A stretch of DNA of 64,000 nucleotides from Actinomadura terrae (GTDB taxonomy: Bacteria > Actinomycetota > Actinomycetes > Streptosporangiales > Streptosporangiaceae). The stretch is from contig NZ_JAICDG010000002.1 in the NCBI RefSeq assembly GCF_022751215.1, positions 1,302,001 to 1,366,000 on the forward strand, written 5' to 3'. This document shows positions 34,842 to 43,960 of the stretch, one piece after another. The notes under the pieces are model-generated. The model made no database searches and had not been told where the DNA came from. It worked only from the letters and a program-made list of their open reading frames with translations. How positions within the stretch are numbered: position 1 is the first letter of the stretch; every line of letters begins with the position of its first letter. A program made the position numbers and the translations under genes.

Positions 34842-35027
34842 CCGCTTCCCCTCCTCCGGACCGCAGGCCGCCCCGACCCGGCGTGAGGTGTTTCACCGGC
34901 TTTCGCCACGTCCGGCCAAACGACCAGGCAAGACCCGTCTGAGCTGCGCCTATTTCCTGGGGATGACAGTGTGATGTACGCCGCATGGCGTGCTTCCGGA
35001 TGGTGAACTCGCCTAGCCTTGAACACC

Positions 35028-35894
35028 ATGTCAACATCACCGGGCGACGATGCCCCGATCGGCATCTTCGACAGCGGCTTCGGCGGGCTCACCGTCGCGC
35101 GGGCCATTCTGGACCAGCTCCCCGACGAGCCGATCCTGTACCTCGGTGACTCCGCACGGCAGCCCTACGGGCCGCGCCCGATCGCCGAGGTCCGCGCGTT
35201 CGCGCTGGAGATGCTCGACCGGCTGGTCGAGGAGGGCGTGAAGATCCTGGTGATCGCCTGCAACAGCGCCAGCTCCGCGATGCTGCGGGACGCGCGCGAG
35301 CGCTACGACGTCCCGGTCATCGAGGTCATCAACCCCGCCACCCGGCGCGCGGCCCGCGCCACCCGCAACGGCCGGGTCGGGCTGATCGCCACCGAGGCCA
35401 CCGTCAACAGCCGCGCCTACGAGGACGCCTTCGCCGCCGCCCCGCACATCGACCTCGTCAGTGCCGCCTGCCCGCGCTTCGTCGAGTTCGTCGAGGAGGG
35501 CGTCACGATGAGCCCCGAGCTGCTGGACGCGGCGCGCGGTTACCTCCGCCCGATCGTCGACGCCGGCTGCGACACCCTCATCCTCGGCTGCACCCACTAC
35601 CCCCTCCTTACCGGTGCGATCTCCTATGTGGTCGGCGATGGGGTGACACTGGTATCCAGTGCCGACGAGACCGCCAAGGACGTGTACCGGGTGCTGCATG
35701 ACCGTGGGCTCGCCCGCGCGGAGCCCGTGCCGGAGCCTCGGCACCGCTTCCGCGCCACCGGAGACCCCGACGTCTTCGCCACGCTCGGCCGCCGGTTCCT
35801 CGGGCCGGAGATCGGCGCGGTGGAGCCGGGCATCGTCCCCCTGCGCCGTCCCCCCTCGGCCGGTACCGCCCTGAGCAAGGCACTGACCACCTGA
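35028..35894 (+). CDS. murI: Glutamate racemase
   Basis: Supplies D-glutamate for peptidoglycan. The 288-aa protein has both catalytic cysteines: Cys78 in [11 protein letters not shown] and the second in [11 protein letters not shown], plus the Asp-Ser of [15 protein letters not shown] and the [11 protein letters not shown] motif. TAGCCT (35014-35019) lies 8 nt before ATG 35028, consistent with a leaderless mRNA. It heads the murI-MBL-rph-rdgB block conserved with Rv1338-Rv1341. Confidence 0.96.
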   Translation: MSTSPGDDAPIGIFDSGFGGLTVARAILDQLPDEPILYLGDSARQPYGPRPIAEVRAFALEMLDRLVEEGVKILVIACNSASSAMLRDARERYDVPVIEVINPATRRAARATRNGRVGLIATEATVNSRAYEDAFAAAPHIDLVSAACPRFVEFVEEGVTMSPELLDAARGYLRPIVDAGCDTLILGCTHYPLLTGAISYVVGDGVTLVSSADETAKDVYRVLHDRGLARAEPVPEPRHRFRATGDPDVFATLGRRFLGPEIGAVEPGIVPLRRPPSAGTALSKALTT

Positions 35895-35924
35895 TTCCTC
35901 GGGGACACAAGAGGAGGAGCGAGC

Positions 35925-36674
35925 GTGCGGGTCACTGTGATCGGCTGCTCCGGCAGTTTCCCTGGGCCGGACAGCGCCGCGTCCAGCTACCTCGTCGAGG
36001 CGGAGGGGTTCTCCATGCTCCTCGACATCGGCAACGGCTCGATCGGGGCGCTGCAACGCTTCCACGGCGTGCTCGACATCGACGCCATCTGCATCACGCA
36101 CCTGCATCCCGACCACTGCCTCGACCTCACGGTCTACTGGATCGCGCGGACGTACTGTCCCGGCGGCCCGGCCCCCCGCATCCCGGTCTACGGCCCGCGC
36201 GGCACCGCCGAGCACATGATCAAGGCCTATGAGCTGGACCCGAACCCGGGGATGACCGACACCTTCGACTTCCGCGAGCTCGTGACCCGGCCGACGGCCA
36301 TCGGCCCCTTCACCGTGACCGCCGCGCGGATGAACCACCCCATCGAGGCGTACGGGCTGCGCGTCGAGCACGGCGGGCGGGTGTTCACCTACTCCGGCGA
36401 CACCGGGCCGAGCGAGACCCTCGTCCGGCTGGCGGGCGGCTCCGACCTGTTCCTGTGCGAGGCCGCGTTCGCGCAGCGCCCGGGGCTCCCGCCCGACATG
36501 CACCTGAACGGCCGGGAGGCGGCCGAGCACGCCGAGCGCGCCGAGGCGGGACGGCTCGTCCTCACCCACCTGCTGCCGTGGAACGACCCGGCGCAGACGC
36601 TCGCCGAGGCGAAGGCGAGCGGCTACCGGGGCCCGATCGAGCTGGCCGAGGTCGGCGCCGTCTACGACCTCTGA
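35925..36674 (+). CDS. MBL-fold phosphodiesterase (Rv1339-like)
   Basis: A 249-aa metallo-beta-lactamase-fold protein. Metal motif THLHPDHCLDL (HxHxDH), further ligands in RMNHPIEAYG, YSGDTGPSE and LTHLLPWND. By position and sequence it is the counterpart of Rv1339, an atypical class II cyclic nucleotide phosphodiesterase reported to lower cAMP. It starts at GTG 35925 with AGGAGG about 9 nt upstream, 30 nt after murI. Confidence 0.9.
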   Translation: MRVTVIGCSGSFPGPDSAASSYLVEAEGFSMLLDIGNGSIGALQRFHGVLDIDAICITHLHPDHCLDLTVYWIARTYCPGGPAPRIPVYGPRGTAEHMIKAYELDPNPGMTDTFDFRELVTRPTAIGPFTVTAARMNHPIEAYGLRVEHGGRVFTYSGDTGPSETLVRLAGGSDLFLCEAAFAQRPGLPPDMHLNGREAAEHAERAEAGRLVLTHLLPWNDPAQTLAEAKASGYRGPIELAEVGAVYDL

Positions 36675-36731
36675 GACCGGGCCGCCGCAGCCGGGCGTGC
36701 TCCCGGCGGGCGTGCCACTAAGGTGGGCGGC

Positions 36732-37451
36732 ATGCCTCGCCCCGATGATCGCGCATCCGACCAGCTCCGTCCCGTCCGCGTGCAGCGCGGCTGGCTCGAC
36801 CACGCGGAGGGGTCGGCGCTGATCGAGTTCGGCGGCACCCGGGTACTGTGCGCGGCGTCCGTCCAGGACTCGCTGCCCCGCTGGCGGCGCGAGAGCGGCC
36901 TCGGCTGGGTCACCGCCGAGTACGCGATGCTGCCGCGCGCCACCAACACCCGCAACGACCGCGAGTCGATCCGGGGCCGGGTCGGCGGCCGCACCCACGA
37001 GATCTCCCGGCTCATCGGCCGCTCGATCCGCGCGTGCGTGGACTTCAAGGCGCTCGGGGAGAACACCGTCCAGCTCGACTGCGACGTCCTCCAGGCCGAC
37101 GGCGGCACCCGCACCGCCGCGATCACCGGCGCCTACATCGCGCTCGCCGACGCGGTCTCCTGGATGCGGGGCCGCCGGCTGCTGCGCGGCGAACCGCTGA
37201 TCACGTCGGTGTCGGCGATCAGCGTCGGGCTGGTGGACGGCGAGGCCCGCCTCGACCTGTGCTACGAGGAGGACTCGGCCGCCGAGACCGACATGAACGT
37301 CGTCTGCACCGGCGACGGCCGGTTCGTCGAGGTGCAGGGCACCGCCGAGGGCGCCCCGTTCGACCGCGCCGAGCTGGACGCGCTGCTCGACCTCGCGGCG
37401 GGCGGCTGCGCGGAGCTCGCCCGCCTCCAGGCCGAGGCCCTCGCACGGTGA
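36732..37451 (+). CDS. rph: Ribonuclease PH
   Basis: 3'-to-5' phosphorolytic trimming of tRNA precursors. The 239-aa protein shows the family pattern: [60 protein letters not shown], and the active-site [25 protein letters not shown] lies 7 nt before ATG 36732, which fits both a leaderless -10 box and an AAGGTGG ribosome site. It overlaps rdgB by 4 nt (GTGA). Confidence 0.96.
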   Translation: MPRPDDRASDQLRPVRVQRGWLDHAEGSALIEFGGTRVLCAASVQDSLPRWRRESGLGWVTAEYAMLPRATNTRNDRESIRGRVGGRTHEISRLIGRSIRACVDFKALGENTVQLDCDVLQADGGTRTAAITGAYIALADAVSWMRGRRLLRGEPLITSVSAISVGLVDGEARLDLCYEEDSAAETDMNVVCTGDGRFVEVQGTAEGAPFDRAELDALLDLAAGGCAELARLQAEALAR

Positions 37452-38056
37452 CCCGGATCGTCCTCGCCACCCGCAACGCGGGCAAGGTCGCCGAACTGCG
37501 CCGCATCCTGTCCGGTATCGACGTCACCGGCCTTGACGCTTTTCCGGACGCGCCCGAGGTCGCCGAGACCGAGTCGACCTTCGAGGGCAACGCGCTGCTC
37601 AAGGCCCGCGCGATCGCCGCGCACACCGGCCTGCCCGCCGTCGCCGACGACTCCGGCCTGTGCGTGGACGAGCTGAACGGCATGCCGGGCGTGCTGTCGG
37701 CCCGCTGGTCGGGCCGGTTCGGCACCGCGTCCGGCGACCGGGACGCCGCGAACCTCCAACTCGTCCTCGACCAGCTCGCCGACGTCCCGGACGCCCGGCG
37801 CGGCGCGTCGTTCGTCTGCGCCGCCGCGCTCGTCCTGCCGGGCGGCGTCGAGCACTGCGTCGAGGGCCGGATGCGCGGCGCCATCATCGGCGCCCCGCGC
37901 GGCACCGGCGGCTTCGGCTACGACCCGATCTTCGTCCCGGACGGCGACACCCGCACGACCGCCGAGATGCCCCCGGCCGACAAGGACGCGATCAGCCACC
38001 GCGGCCGCGCCTTCCGCGCCCTCGCCCGCATCCTCCCGGACGCGCTTTCTTATTAA
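37448..38056 (+). CDS. rdgB: RdgB/HAM1 non-canonical purine NTP pyrophosphatase
   Basis: Removes dITP and XTP from the nucleotide pool. The 202-aa protein has the signature [45 protein letters not shown], and [11 protein letters not shown], and a shortened C-terminus. It starts at GTG 37448 inside the stop of rph. The TAA stop codon at 38054-38056 lies within the first bases of interspersed repeat copy 3 (TTAAGTCCCGGCC), so the repeat supplies the end of this gene. Confidence 0.95.
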   Translation: MTRIVLATRNAGKVAELRRILSGIDVTGLDAFPDAPEVAETESTFEGNALLKARAIAAHTGLPAVADDSGLCVDELNGMPGVLSARWSGRFGTASGDRDAANLQLVLDQLADVPDARRGASFVCAAALVLPGGVEHCVEGRMRGAIIGAPRGTGGFGYDPIFVPDGDTRTTAEMPPADKDAISHRGRAFRALARILPDALSY

Positions 38057-38190
38057 GTCCCGGCCCAAGGGGGCTCGCCTGGCGGCTCGCCCCCTTGACC
38101 GTGCCTTTGCGGGCGCGGATCGCTTCGCGATCTTCGCGGTGGGGCCTCGCCTCCGGCTTCGGCCCCACCGCTCAGCTAGCGCGCCCGCGT
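38053..38190 (+). repeat. Interspersed palindromic repeat, copy 3
   Basis: The most complete and symmetrical copy, 138 bp, beginning TTAAGTCCCGGCCCAAGG and ending GCGCCCGCGTG. Hairpins: GGGGGCTCGCC/GGCTCGCCCCC; ATCGC-TTC-GCGAT; and CGGTGGGGCC/GGCCCCACCG with a 14-nt loop. It contains the rdgB stop codon. It may act as a transcription terminator or a RNA-stabilising element. Confidence 0.82.
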
Positions 38191-38301
38191 GACGGCTGAG
38201 GTCGCTGGGGGGTATTTCCCGGAAAATCGGACGCGTGACAACCTGTGTCCGGGGGGCGGGGGTTATTGGGGGTGTACCGATGACCTCCCTCTAGGAGCAA
38301 C

Positions 38302-38868
38302 ATGATCGACAAGGGTCGCGTCCGCCGCGGGCCGATGCTCATACTGGCCGTGCTCGGCGGGACGGGGGTGCTGGCCGCCGGGCTCTGGCTCGCGACGGGT
38401 TCGAGCGGGTCGCCCGAGGCCGCGCCGGTGGCCGCGAAGGGCGCGCTGGCGACGCGGACGGCGAAGCCCAGGCCCGCGCCCACCGCCGCGCCCGCCTGCC
38501 CCACCCCGACGGCGAAGACCCCGCGTCCGGCGCCGCCGACGACGAAGGCGCCGCATCCGAGGCCGACCGCGTCGAAGCCGCCGCACCCGACGCCGACGGC
38601 CTCGAAGCCGCCGCGTCCCACGCCGACGGCGTCCAAGCCACCCCGTCCCACGCCGACGGCCTCGAAGCCGCCGCACCCGACGCCGACCGCGTCGAAGCCG
38701 CCGCGTCCGACGCCGACCGCGTCCAAGCCGCCGCGTCCGACGCCGACGGCCTCCAAGCCACCGCGTCCGGTGCCGCCGTCGAACGCGCCGCGTCCGACGC
38801 CGACGGCGAAGGTTCCGCACCCGACGCCGAGCGCGCCGTGCGGCCCGACGTCCGGGCCGCGGGGGTAG
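38302..38868 (+). CDS. Membrane-anchored Pro/Thr-rich repeat protein
   Basis: A 188-aa protein with an N-terminal anchor (MLILAVLGGTGVLAAGLWLA) and a long extracytoplasmic tail made of seven copies of a 10-residue PTPTASKPPR/H unit (residues ~88-155), followed by a less regular Pro-rich end with Cys. Such tails cross the cell wall. It lies just upstream of an ECF sigma factor and anti-sigma-like gene and so may be part of the sensing apparatus or a target gene. Function is unknown. Ribosome site TAGGAGCAAC precedes ATG 38302. Confidence 0.7.
   Translation: MIDKGRVRRGPMLILAVLGGTGVLAAGLWLATGSSGSPEAAPVAAKGALATRTAKPRPAPTAAPACPTPTAKTPRPAPPTTKAPHPRPTASKPPHPTPTASKPPRPTPTASKPPRPTPTASKPPHPTPTASKPPRPTPTASKPPRPTPTASKPPRPVPPSNAPRPTPTAKVPHPTPSAPCGPTSGPRG
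38566..38772 (+). repeat. 30-bp coding tandem repeat, about seven units
   Basis: Seven imperfect 30-nt units encode ASKPPRPTPT-type decapeptides in the Pro-rich protein. Units differ mainly at silent positions (TCG/TCC, AAG constant, CGT/CAC), so the repeats are old enough to have diverged but could still vary in number between strains. Confidence 0.8.
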
Positions 38869-38904
38869 GTGCCCCTGTCCACCGTGAGCACCCAGGAGAC
38901 CCGC

Positions 38905-39402
38905 GTGGCGGAGCGCACGTTCGAGGAGTTCGTGCACGCCACCGCGGGTCGTCTGCTGCGCACCGCCGTGTTCCTCGTCTATGACCGCCACCTCGCCGAG
39001 GACCTGCTCCAGACCGCCTACGAGCGGGTCGCGCGGCGGTGGCGGCGCGTCGCGGCGGGCAATCCCGAGGCGTACGCGCGCAAGGTGCTGGTCAACCTCG
39101 CGATCGACGAGAACAAGCGGCGGGCCAGGCGGCGGGAGCGGCCGGTCGGGTCGGTCGCGGACGTGGAGCGCCTCGTCGCGTCCGCGCCGCCGGGGGCCGG
39201 CGGGGGCGAGTTCGACGAGGTGCTCGGCTCGCTGCCCGCCAAGCAGCGGGCGGTGGTCGTGCTGCGGTACTGGTGCGACCTGAGCGAACAGGAGATCGCC
39301 GACGCGCTCGGCATCTCCCGGGGGACGGTGAAGAGCCACGCCTCGCGGGCCATGGCGGCGTTGCGGGAGCATGTGAAGGAGGGCCGGGTCCATGGACGAT
39401 GA
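38905..39402 (+). CDS. ECF sigma factor, SigE family
   Basis: A 165-aa extracytoplasmic-function sigma factor. Region 2 spans TFEEFVHATAGRLLRTAVFL to YERVARRWRRV with the DLLQTAY core-binding stretch; region 4 is GSLPAKQRAVVVLRYWCDLS with the helix-turn-helix QEIADALGISRGTVKSHASR. I start at GTG 38905 (VAERTFEEF), which has AGGAG 7 nt upstream and matches the family N-terminus, rather than at GTG 38869. It overlaps the following anti-sigma-like gene by 11 nt. Confidence 0.92.
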   Translation: MAERTFEEFVHATAGRLLRTAVFLVYDRHLAEDLLQTAYERVARRWRRVAAGNPEAYARKVLVNLAIDENKRRARRRERPVGSVADVERLVASAPPGAGGGEFDEVLGSLPAKQRAVVVLRYWCDLSEQEIADALGISRGTVKSHASRAMAALREHVKEGRVHGR

Positions 39403-39910
39403 CCTCGACGCCCTGCTGCGCGAGCACTACCGCGCGGCCGCCGACCGGATCGAGGTCGATGCCGAGACCGTCCGCCGGTTCCAGGACGCGGGCCGCGACG
39501 CGGACCGGGGCGCCGCGCCGCTGCGGAGCGTCGCGCGCCGCTGGGCGCCCCCGCTGCTCGCCGCCGCCGTCACGGCGGCGGTCGTGGTGGCCGTGGCGTT
39601 CCTGCTGTGGCCCGGCCCGGGCGGGACGCCGCGTCCCGAGCCGCCGCGCCCGCTGGCGCCGCCCGGGTCGCCGGCGACGTCCGTGCCGCCGGTGCCGTCG
39701 GTCTCGCCGACCTCGCCCACCCCGTCGCGCCTGGGGGAGACGCCGATGCCGTCGAATTCTTCAAGCAAGCCGGGCTCGCACGGCCCGACCAAGCGGCCGC
39801 GACCGCCGACGCCGACGCCGACGGGTTCGTCGACGCCGACGTCCTCTCCCGATCCGGAGCCGACGAGCCGGTCCGTGCCGCCGACGGCCCCGGCGTCGAA
39901 GGGGCGCTGA
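39392..39910 (+). CDS. Membrane protein, probable anti-sigma factor
   Basis: A 172-aa protein whose start lies within the sigma gene, the usual arrangement for a sigma/anti-sigma pair. Residues ~1-45 are a charged cytoplasmic helix (DLDALLREHYRAAADRIEVD), residues ~50-72 a membrane helix (LLAAAVTAAVVVAVAFLLW), and the remainder an extracytoplasmic Pro/Ser/Thr-rich tail. No zinc anti-sigma HxxxCxxC motif is present, so the mechanism would differ from ZAS factors. The role is inferred from context. Confidence 0.7.
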   Translation: MDDDLDALLREHYRAAADRIEVDAETVRRFQDAGRDADRGAAPLRSVARRWAPPLLAAAVTAAVVVAVAFLLWPGPGGTPRPEPPRPLAPPGSPATSVPPVPSVSPTSPTPSRLGETPMPSNSSSKPGSHGPTKRPRPPTPTPTGSSTPTSSPDPEPTSRSVPPTAPASKGR

Positions 39911-39912
39911 GG

Positions 39913-40764
39913 TCAGCTCTCGCCGAGGCGCAGGCCGGGGAGCATGTCCCAGCCGACGGTCTCCAGCACGGCGCGGAGCTGCGGCGACACCCGGTCGAGG
40001 ACGATCCCGCCGGGCCCCTCGTGGCGGCCCGCCGCGGCGGCGAGGATGTTGATGGCGCCGAGGTCGATGAAGTCGAGCCCGGCGAGGTCGAGGTGGATCT
40101 CGCCGGTGCCGGCGCGGGCGGCCGACGCGGTGAGCGCGCGGTCGAGCACGGAGTGCCGGGACGCGTCCAGCTCGCCCGCCAGCGCCAGCCCGGCGGGACG
40201 GAACGTCCGGACGATCCGGAGCACCGCGTCCTCGAACTCGGGGTCGGGCGCGGCGAACACGGTGTGCCCCTCGCCGAGCGCGTCCAGCTCGCCGGGGTGG
40301 CAGCGGCGCCGGTCGAACTGGCACAGGGCCATCAGGTGCGTGCTCGGCGGCACGGCCCGCTCCAGGTGGCGCTCGAAGAACATCACCCGCTCCAGGCCCG
40401 CGGGGGAGCGCAGCGCGCGGGTCAGGTCGGCGGCGACGCGGATCGCGCGGAAGCCGGCCCGCTCGGCGGCGGCGATCTCGGCGGTGACGGCCGCGACGGC
40501 CGCCGCCGGGTCGAACGCGTCGCCCTCGCGGGGCCCGGCGGGCAGGAACGTCAGCGTTCCGGCGGGCGCGTCGGCGGGGACGCCGGGGACGGCGTCGTGC
40601 GCGGACCCGGCGAGGTAGATGACCTTCTCCTGCACGAGCAGCCCGTCCCGGACGAACGCGCCGGTGATGTGCCGCTGCTCGTCCTCGCCGCTGTAGGCGA
40701 GGCACGCGTGATCGCCGGGCCGCAGGTCGCGGACCGGCCGGTGGACGGACCAGAGGGTCTCCAT
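39913..40764 (-). CDS. MEDS sensory domain-STAS domain regulator 4
   Basis: A 283-aa MEDS-STAS protein, last gene of a four-gene minus-strand MEDS cluster. MEDS marks: LRPGDHACLAYSGEDEQRH, EKVIYLAGSAHDAV, ALCQFDRRRCHPGEL. STAS marks: LALAGELDASRHSVLDRAL and LDLAGLDFIDLGAINILAA; the usual D-S/T-x-G reads DLGA, so no phosphorylatable residue. GGAGGG precedes ATG 40764. Its end is 2 nt from the convergent anti-sigma-like gene, which puts the sensor cluster next to a sigma factor it might control. Confidence 0.85.
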   Translation of the reverse strand: METLWSVHRPVRDLRPGDHACLAYSGEDEQRHITGAFVRDGLLVQEKVIYLAGSAHDAVPGVPADAPAGTLTFLPAGPREGDAFDPAAAVAAVTAEIAAAERAGFRAIRVAADLTRALRSPAGLERVMFFERHLERAVPPSTHLMALCQFDRRRCHPGELDALGEGHTVFAAPDPEFEDAVLRIVRTFRPAGLALAGELDASRHSVLDRALTASAARAGTGEIHLDLAGLDFIDLGAINILAAAAGRHEGPGGIVLDRVSPQLRAVLETVGWDMLPGLRLGES

Positions 40765-40854
40765 GACGCCCTCCAGGTTACGGCGCGGCGCCTCTCCGCC
40801 GGGGAGGCTCACCCACCGGGGTTTGCCGCTATCTGAGAGCCAGAACGAAACCGG

Positions 40855-41772
40855 TCACCGGCGGATGCGCAGCCGCACGAACGTGCCGTCCCACCCGGCG
40901 CGCAGCTCCATCAGGTCGACCAGGAGCCGGACCGTCCACAGCCCGAAGCCGCGTTGCAGCGCCGAGCCGGGCGGGATGAAGCCGGTGAGCGGGCTCGGCC
41001 GCCAGAAGCCGTTGTCGCCGATCTCGCAGACGAGGTCGGCGGCCTCGCGCCACACCCACAGCCCCATCGGCGGGACGCCGTGGTGGAGCGCGTTCGCCGC
41101 GACCTCGTTGACGGCGGTGACGAGGTGCTGCGCGGGCTGCCTGGCGAGGCCGTGCGTCAGCGCCCGCTCGGCCACGAAAGAGCGCAGCGCGTGCAGGTCG
41201 GTGCCGTCGATCGCCAGGTACTCGGCGTCGCGCGGACGCGCCGGACGGCGCTCCCGGTCGCATTTCGCGCCGAACGTCGCGGGATCGACGTAGGAGTCGT
41301 TGCAGCCGGTGCGCCCGCCGCACAGCAGCAGCGGATGCGTGCGCCGCGCCTCGTCGAGGACGCGCGGGGGCAGCGAACCGGTGTCGTAGGGGCACAGCGC
41401 CCGGGCGCCCGAGCCCGCGAACACCACGTTGATCAGCGACTCGTAGCGGATCCACTCCAGCGTCTGCCGGTCGTCCCAGCCGTCCCAGACGGGCTCGGCC
41501 AGCGCGCACACGCGGCGCGGCGCGCTCTGCGACACGATCGTCTGGTAGTCGCGCAGCGTGCGGACGGGATGCCGGTAGAACTCCGCCGAGTCGAAGTAGG
41601 CGATGGCGGCGCCCTCCGCGCCGAGCGTCTCGCGCAGCGCGGTCAGGTTGGGCTCGCGCACCACCACCACCACGGCCTGGTCCTGCTCCAGCCCCGACCG
41701 CACGTAGGGGACGGTGGCCGCGAGGAAGTCGGCGGCGTCGTCGTAGAGGAACGCCCGGTGCTCCAGCGTCAT
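40855..41772 (-). CDS. MEDS sensory domain-HATPase regulator 5
   Basis: A 305-aa protein: MEDS domain (HRAFLYDDAADFLAATVPYV, then CPYDTGSLPPRVLDEARRTH) and a C-terminal GHKL ATPase with N-box TAVNEVAANALHHG, G1 CEIGDNGFW and G2 RGFGLWTVRLLVD. The histidine kinase H-box is absent, as in anti-sigma factors. The start codon is the ATG at 41772, created by a 20-bp tandem duplication: the ATG originally coupled to the stop of the upstream gene now reads a six-residue frame that ends in TGA overlapping this ATG. Confidence 0.85.
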   Translation of the reverse strand: MTLEHRAFLYDDAADFLAATVPYVRSGLEQDQAVVVVVREPNLTALRETLGAEGAAIAYFDSAEFYRHPVRTLRDYQTIVSQSAPRRVCALAEPVWDGWDDRQTLEWIRYESLINVVFAGSGARALCPYDTGSLPPRVLDEARRTHPLLLCGGRTGCNDSYVDPATFGAKCDRERRPARPRDAEYLAIDGTDLHALRSFVAERALTHGLARQPAQHLVTAVNEVAANALHHGVPPMGLWVWREAADLVCEIGDNGFWRPSPLTGFIPPGSALQRGFGLWTVRLLVDLMELRAGWDGTFVRLRIRR

Positions 41773-41795
41773 CAAGGGTGCTCCAGCGTCATCAG
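41757..41795. repeat. 20-bp tandem duplication at a gene junction
   Basis: Two back-to-back copies (GGTGCTCCAGCGTCATCAAG, then GGTGCTCCAGCGTCATCAG, last base differing) duplicate the stop/start junction of two MEDS genes. Read on the minus strand, each copy carries a TGATG stop-start overlap, so a hexapeptide frame (41772-41792) now sits between the two genes. Confidence 0.9.
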
Positions 41796-42778
41796 CGGGC
41801 GTCCTCCGTCTCCGAGAGCCCGTCGCCGCCGCGGGTCAGCCCGGGCAGCCGGTGCCACCCGACCATTTCGATCACGTGCTCCACGTCCGGCGGGAGGTGG
41901 TCGAGGACGAGCGCCTCGTCGGCGTGCAGCCGGGTCGCGTGCTGCGCCAGCAGGCCGAGCCCGCCGAGGTCGATGAAGCAGAGCCGGGAGAAGTCGAGGT
42001 GGACCGGCCGCCGGGCGGTGCTGACCTGGGCGAGCTTCTCGGCGAACACGGCGTGCCTGGCGGCGTCCAGCTCGCCCTCGACGCGCAGCCCGTTGGGCTC
42101 GAAGGTGCGCACGATCTTCAGAATCCCGTCGTCGAATTCGGGGTTCACTTCCACCAGTACCTCGTGGGTATCCCGTAGGGCGAGCAGCTGGTCGCGCGGG
42201 CGGGCGCGCCGGTCGACCTGGCAGATGGCCATCGCCATCGTGCTCGGCGACACGGCGTCGCCCACGCGGTGCTCGCAGCCGAGCATGCGCAGCAGGCCGG
42301 ACGAGCCGGGGGCGTTCAGTACCCAGCTGTGGTCGGCCGTCAGCCGGACGGCGCGGAAGCCCTGCCCGAACGCCGCCTCCACCTCGCGGGAGAGGGTGTC
42401 GAGCATCATCGCGGGCTCGAAGCCGCCGTGCCGGTCGAGGCAGGCGTCGCGGCGGGCGATGACGCGCAGCTGGCCCGTCCGGGTGTAGGCGGCGAGGCTC
42501 GCGTGCAGGTCGGCGCCGTCGCCGGCGGCGCTGTCGCCGGCGGCGCTGTCGCCGGCGGCGGTCGGGCGGGTGCCGGGGCGGGGCGCCGGGGTCAGGCCCG
42601 GCAGCGACTCGGGCGGCAGGTCGGTGACGTAGACGACCTTCTCGTTCGTCTGGAGGCCCTCGCGGACGAAGGTGCCGATGACGGCGTCGCGCTCGGCCGG
42701 ACCCGAGTAGGCCAGCCAGGCGTGATCGCCCGGTCGTACGGCGCTGACGGGTCGCTTGGCGAACCAGGGTGTCTCCAT
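41792..42778 (-). CDS. MEDS sensory domain-STAS domain regulator 6
   Basis: A 328-aa MEDS-STAS protein. MEDS: VRPGDHAWLAYSGPAERDAV, EKVVYVTDLPPES, AICQVDRRARP. STAS: LRVEGELDAARHAVFAEKL and HLDFSRLCFIDLGGLGLL, again with DLGG in place of D-S/T-x-G. A linker in the middle of the sensory domain contains AAGDSAAGDSAAGD, encoded by a 15-bp near-perfect triplicate at 42520-42560, not seen in the paralogues. Its stop overlaps the next ATG by one base (TGATG). Confidence 0.85.
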   Translation of the reverse strand: METPWFAKRPVSAVRPGDHAWLAYSGPAERDAVIGTFVREGLQTNEKVVYVTDLPPESLPGLTPAPRPGTRPTAAGDSAAGDSAAGDGADLHASLAAYTRTGQLRVIARRDACLDRHGGFEPAMMLDTLSREVEAAFGQGFRAVRLTADHSWVLNAPGSSGLLRMLGCEHRVGDAVSPSTMAMAICQVDRRARPRDQLLALRDTHEVLVEVNPEFDDGILKIVRTFEPNGLRVEGELDAARHAVFAEKLAQVSTARRPVHLDFSRLCFIDLGGLGLLAQHATRLHADEALVLDHLPPDVEHVIEMVGWHRLPGLTRGGDGLSETEDAR

Positions 42779-42858
42779 GGCCTGCCCATCGGGGTTGTCA
42801 CGGGTCCGTCCAGGGTACGCGGGTCCCGTGGTTTTGGAAGCCCAACGCATAGGTTCGA

Positions 42859-43851
42859 TCACGCTCCGTTGACGCTCGGCGCGGGAACGGCGGGCAGTGC
42901 GAGCCTCAGCCGGACGGTGGTGCCGCCGTCGCCGGTGCGGATCTGCACGATCGAGCACAGCAGCCGGACCGCCCACAGCCCGAACCGTCCGCCGCCCTCG
43001 TCGCCGCCCGGCGCGTCCGGGGTGGTGCGGGGCGGGACGAGCCCGTGGCCGGTGCCAGGCGGCCACCGGCCCTCGTCGGTGACCTCGCACACCAGCGCGG
43101 GCTCGCCGGTCGCCTCGGTCCACAGCCGCAGCACGATCGGCGGCTCGCCGTGCCGGAGCGCGTTGGTGACGATCTCGGTGACCGCGACCAGCAGCCGCTG
43201 CACGCCCTCCTCGGGCAGCCGCGTGTGCCGCGCGTAGTCGCCCACGTAGGCGCGCAGCCAGTACAGGTCGGGACGGTCGATCTTCAGCGCGTCGGCGTCG
43301 CCGGGCGGGGGCGGCAGCGGTTCGCTGTCGCAGAGCGCGCTGTAGGCCCAGGGGTCCATGTAGCCGGGGTTCGGCACGGCCCGGGCGCCGCGCAGCGTCT
43401 CGGGGTGGGTGCGGCGCGCGGCGGCGACGACGCCCGCCGGGAGCGAGGCCGCGTACGGGCACAGCAGCGACGCGCCGGTGCCCTGGAACGCCACGTTCAG
43501 CATCGCCTCGACCCGCTGCCACTCGACGACCTCCAGCGGCGGGCGCGTCGCCCACACCGGGTCGCCGAGGACGCGCAGCCGCCGCCCCTGCCAGGCGGTG
43601 TTGTCGGCGTCGCCGAGGCAGTCGGCGAGCGTCCGGGACGGGTGGGCGTACCACCCGGCGGCGTCGGCGAACTCGACCCCGGCGGCGGCCGGGCCGAGGG
43701 CGTCGCGCAGCAGCTCCTCGCGTCCGACGCCGGTGACCGCGACGACCCGGTCGCCCGCCTCCACGCCGTCGCGCAGGAAGGGCAGCGCGCCGCCGAGGAA
43801 CTCGTCGGCCCCGTCGTACGGCAGTACGCGGTGGGTGAAGGAAGCGCTCAC
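42859..43851 (-). CDS. MEDS sensory domain-HATPase regulator 7
   Basis: A 330-aa protein, first gene of the minus-strand MEDS cluster. MEDS: SFTHRVLPYDGADEFLGGAL and CPYAASLPAGVVAAARRTH. ATPase: AVTEIVTNALRHGEPP (N-box), CEVTDEGRW (G1) and GGGRFGLWAVRLLCS (G2, GxGLW kept). Of the three ATPase paralogues this one has the most intact nucleotide site. I start at GTG 43851; ATG codons at 43875 and 43884 are in frame with no better ribosome site. Confidence 0.85.
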   Translation of the reverse strand: MSASFTHRVLPYDGADEFLGGALPFLRDGVEAGDRVVAVTGVGREELLRDALGPAAAGVEFADAAGWYAHPSRTLADCLGDADNTAWQGRRLRVLGDPVWATRPPLEVVEWQRVEAMLNVAFQGTGASLLCPYAASLPAGVVAAARRTHPETLRGARAVPNPGYMDPWAYSALCDSEPLPPPPGDADALKIDRPDLYWLRAYVGDYARHTRLPEEGVQRLLVAVTEIVTNALRHGEPPIVLRLWTEATGEPALVCEVTDEGRWPPGTGHGLVPPRTTPDAPGGDEGGGRFGLWAVRLLCSIVQIRTGDGGTTVRLRLALPAVPAPSVNGA

Positions 43852-43960
43852 GGTGGCCCACCCGGTCCTGATCATGATGATCATGGCGATGCCGTCCGCC
43901 CCGGCGCGGGCGGACGCACCCAGCGTAGGCCGCGCGGCCCCGCGGCGCAGGCCGGGAATT

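Noticed and set aside
39607..40836. Plus-strand open frame of ~409 codons across the MEDS-STAS gene
   Set aside because: Composition is typical of an antisense shadow (Gly/Arg/Val-rich, no domain), and the minus-strand MEDS-STAS protein is unmistakable.
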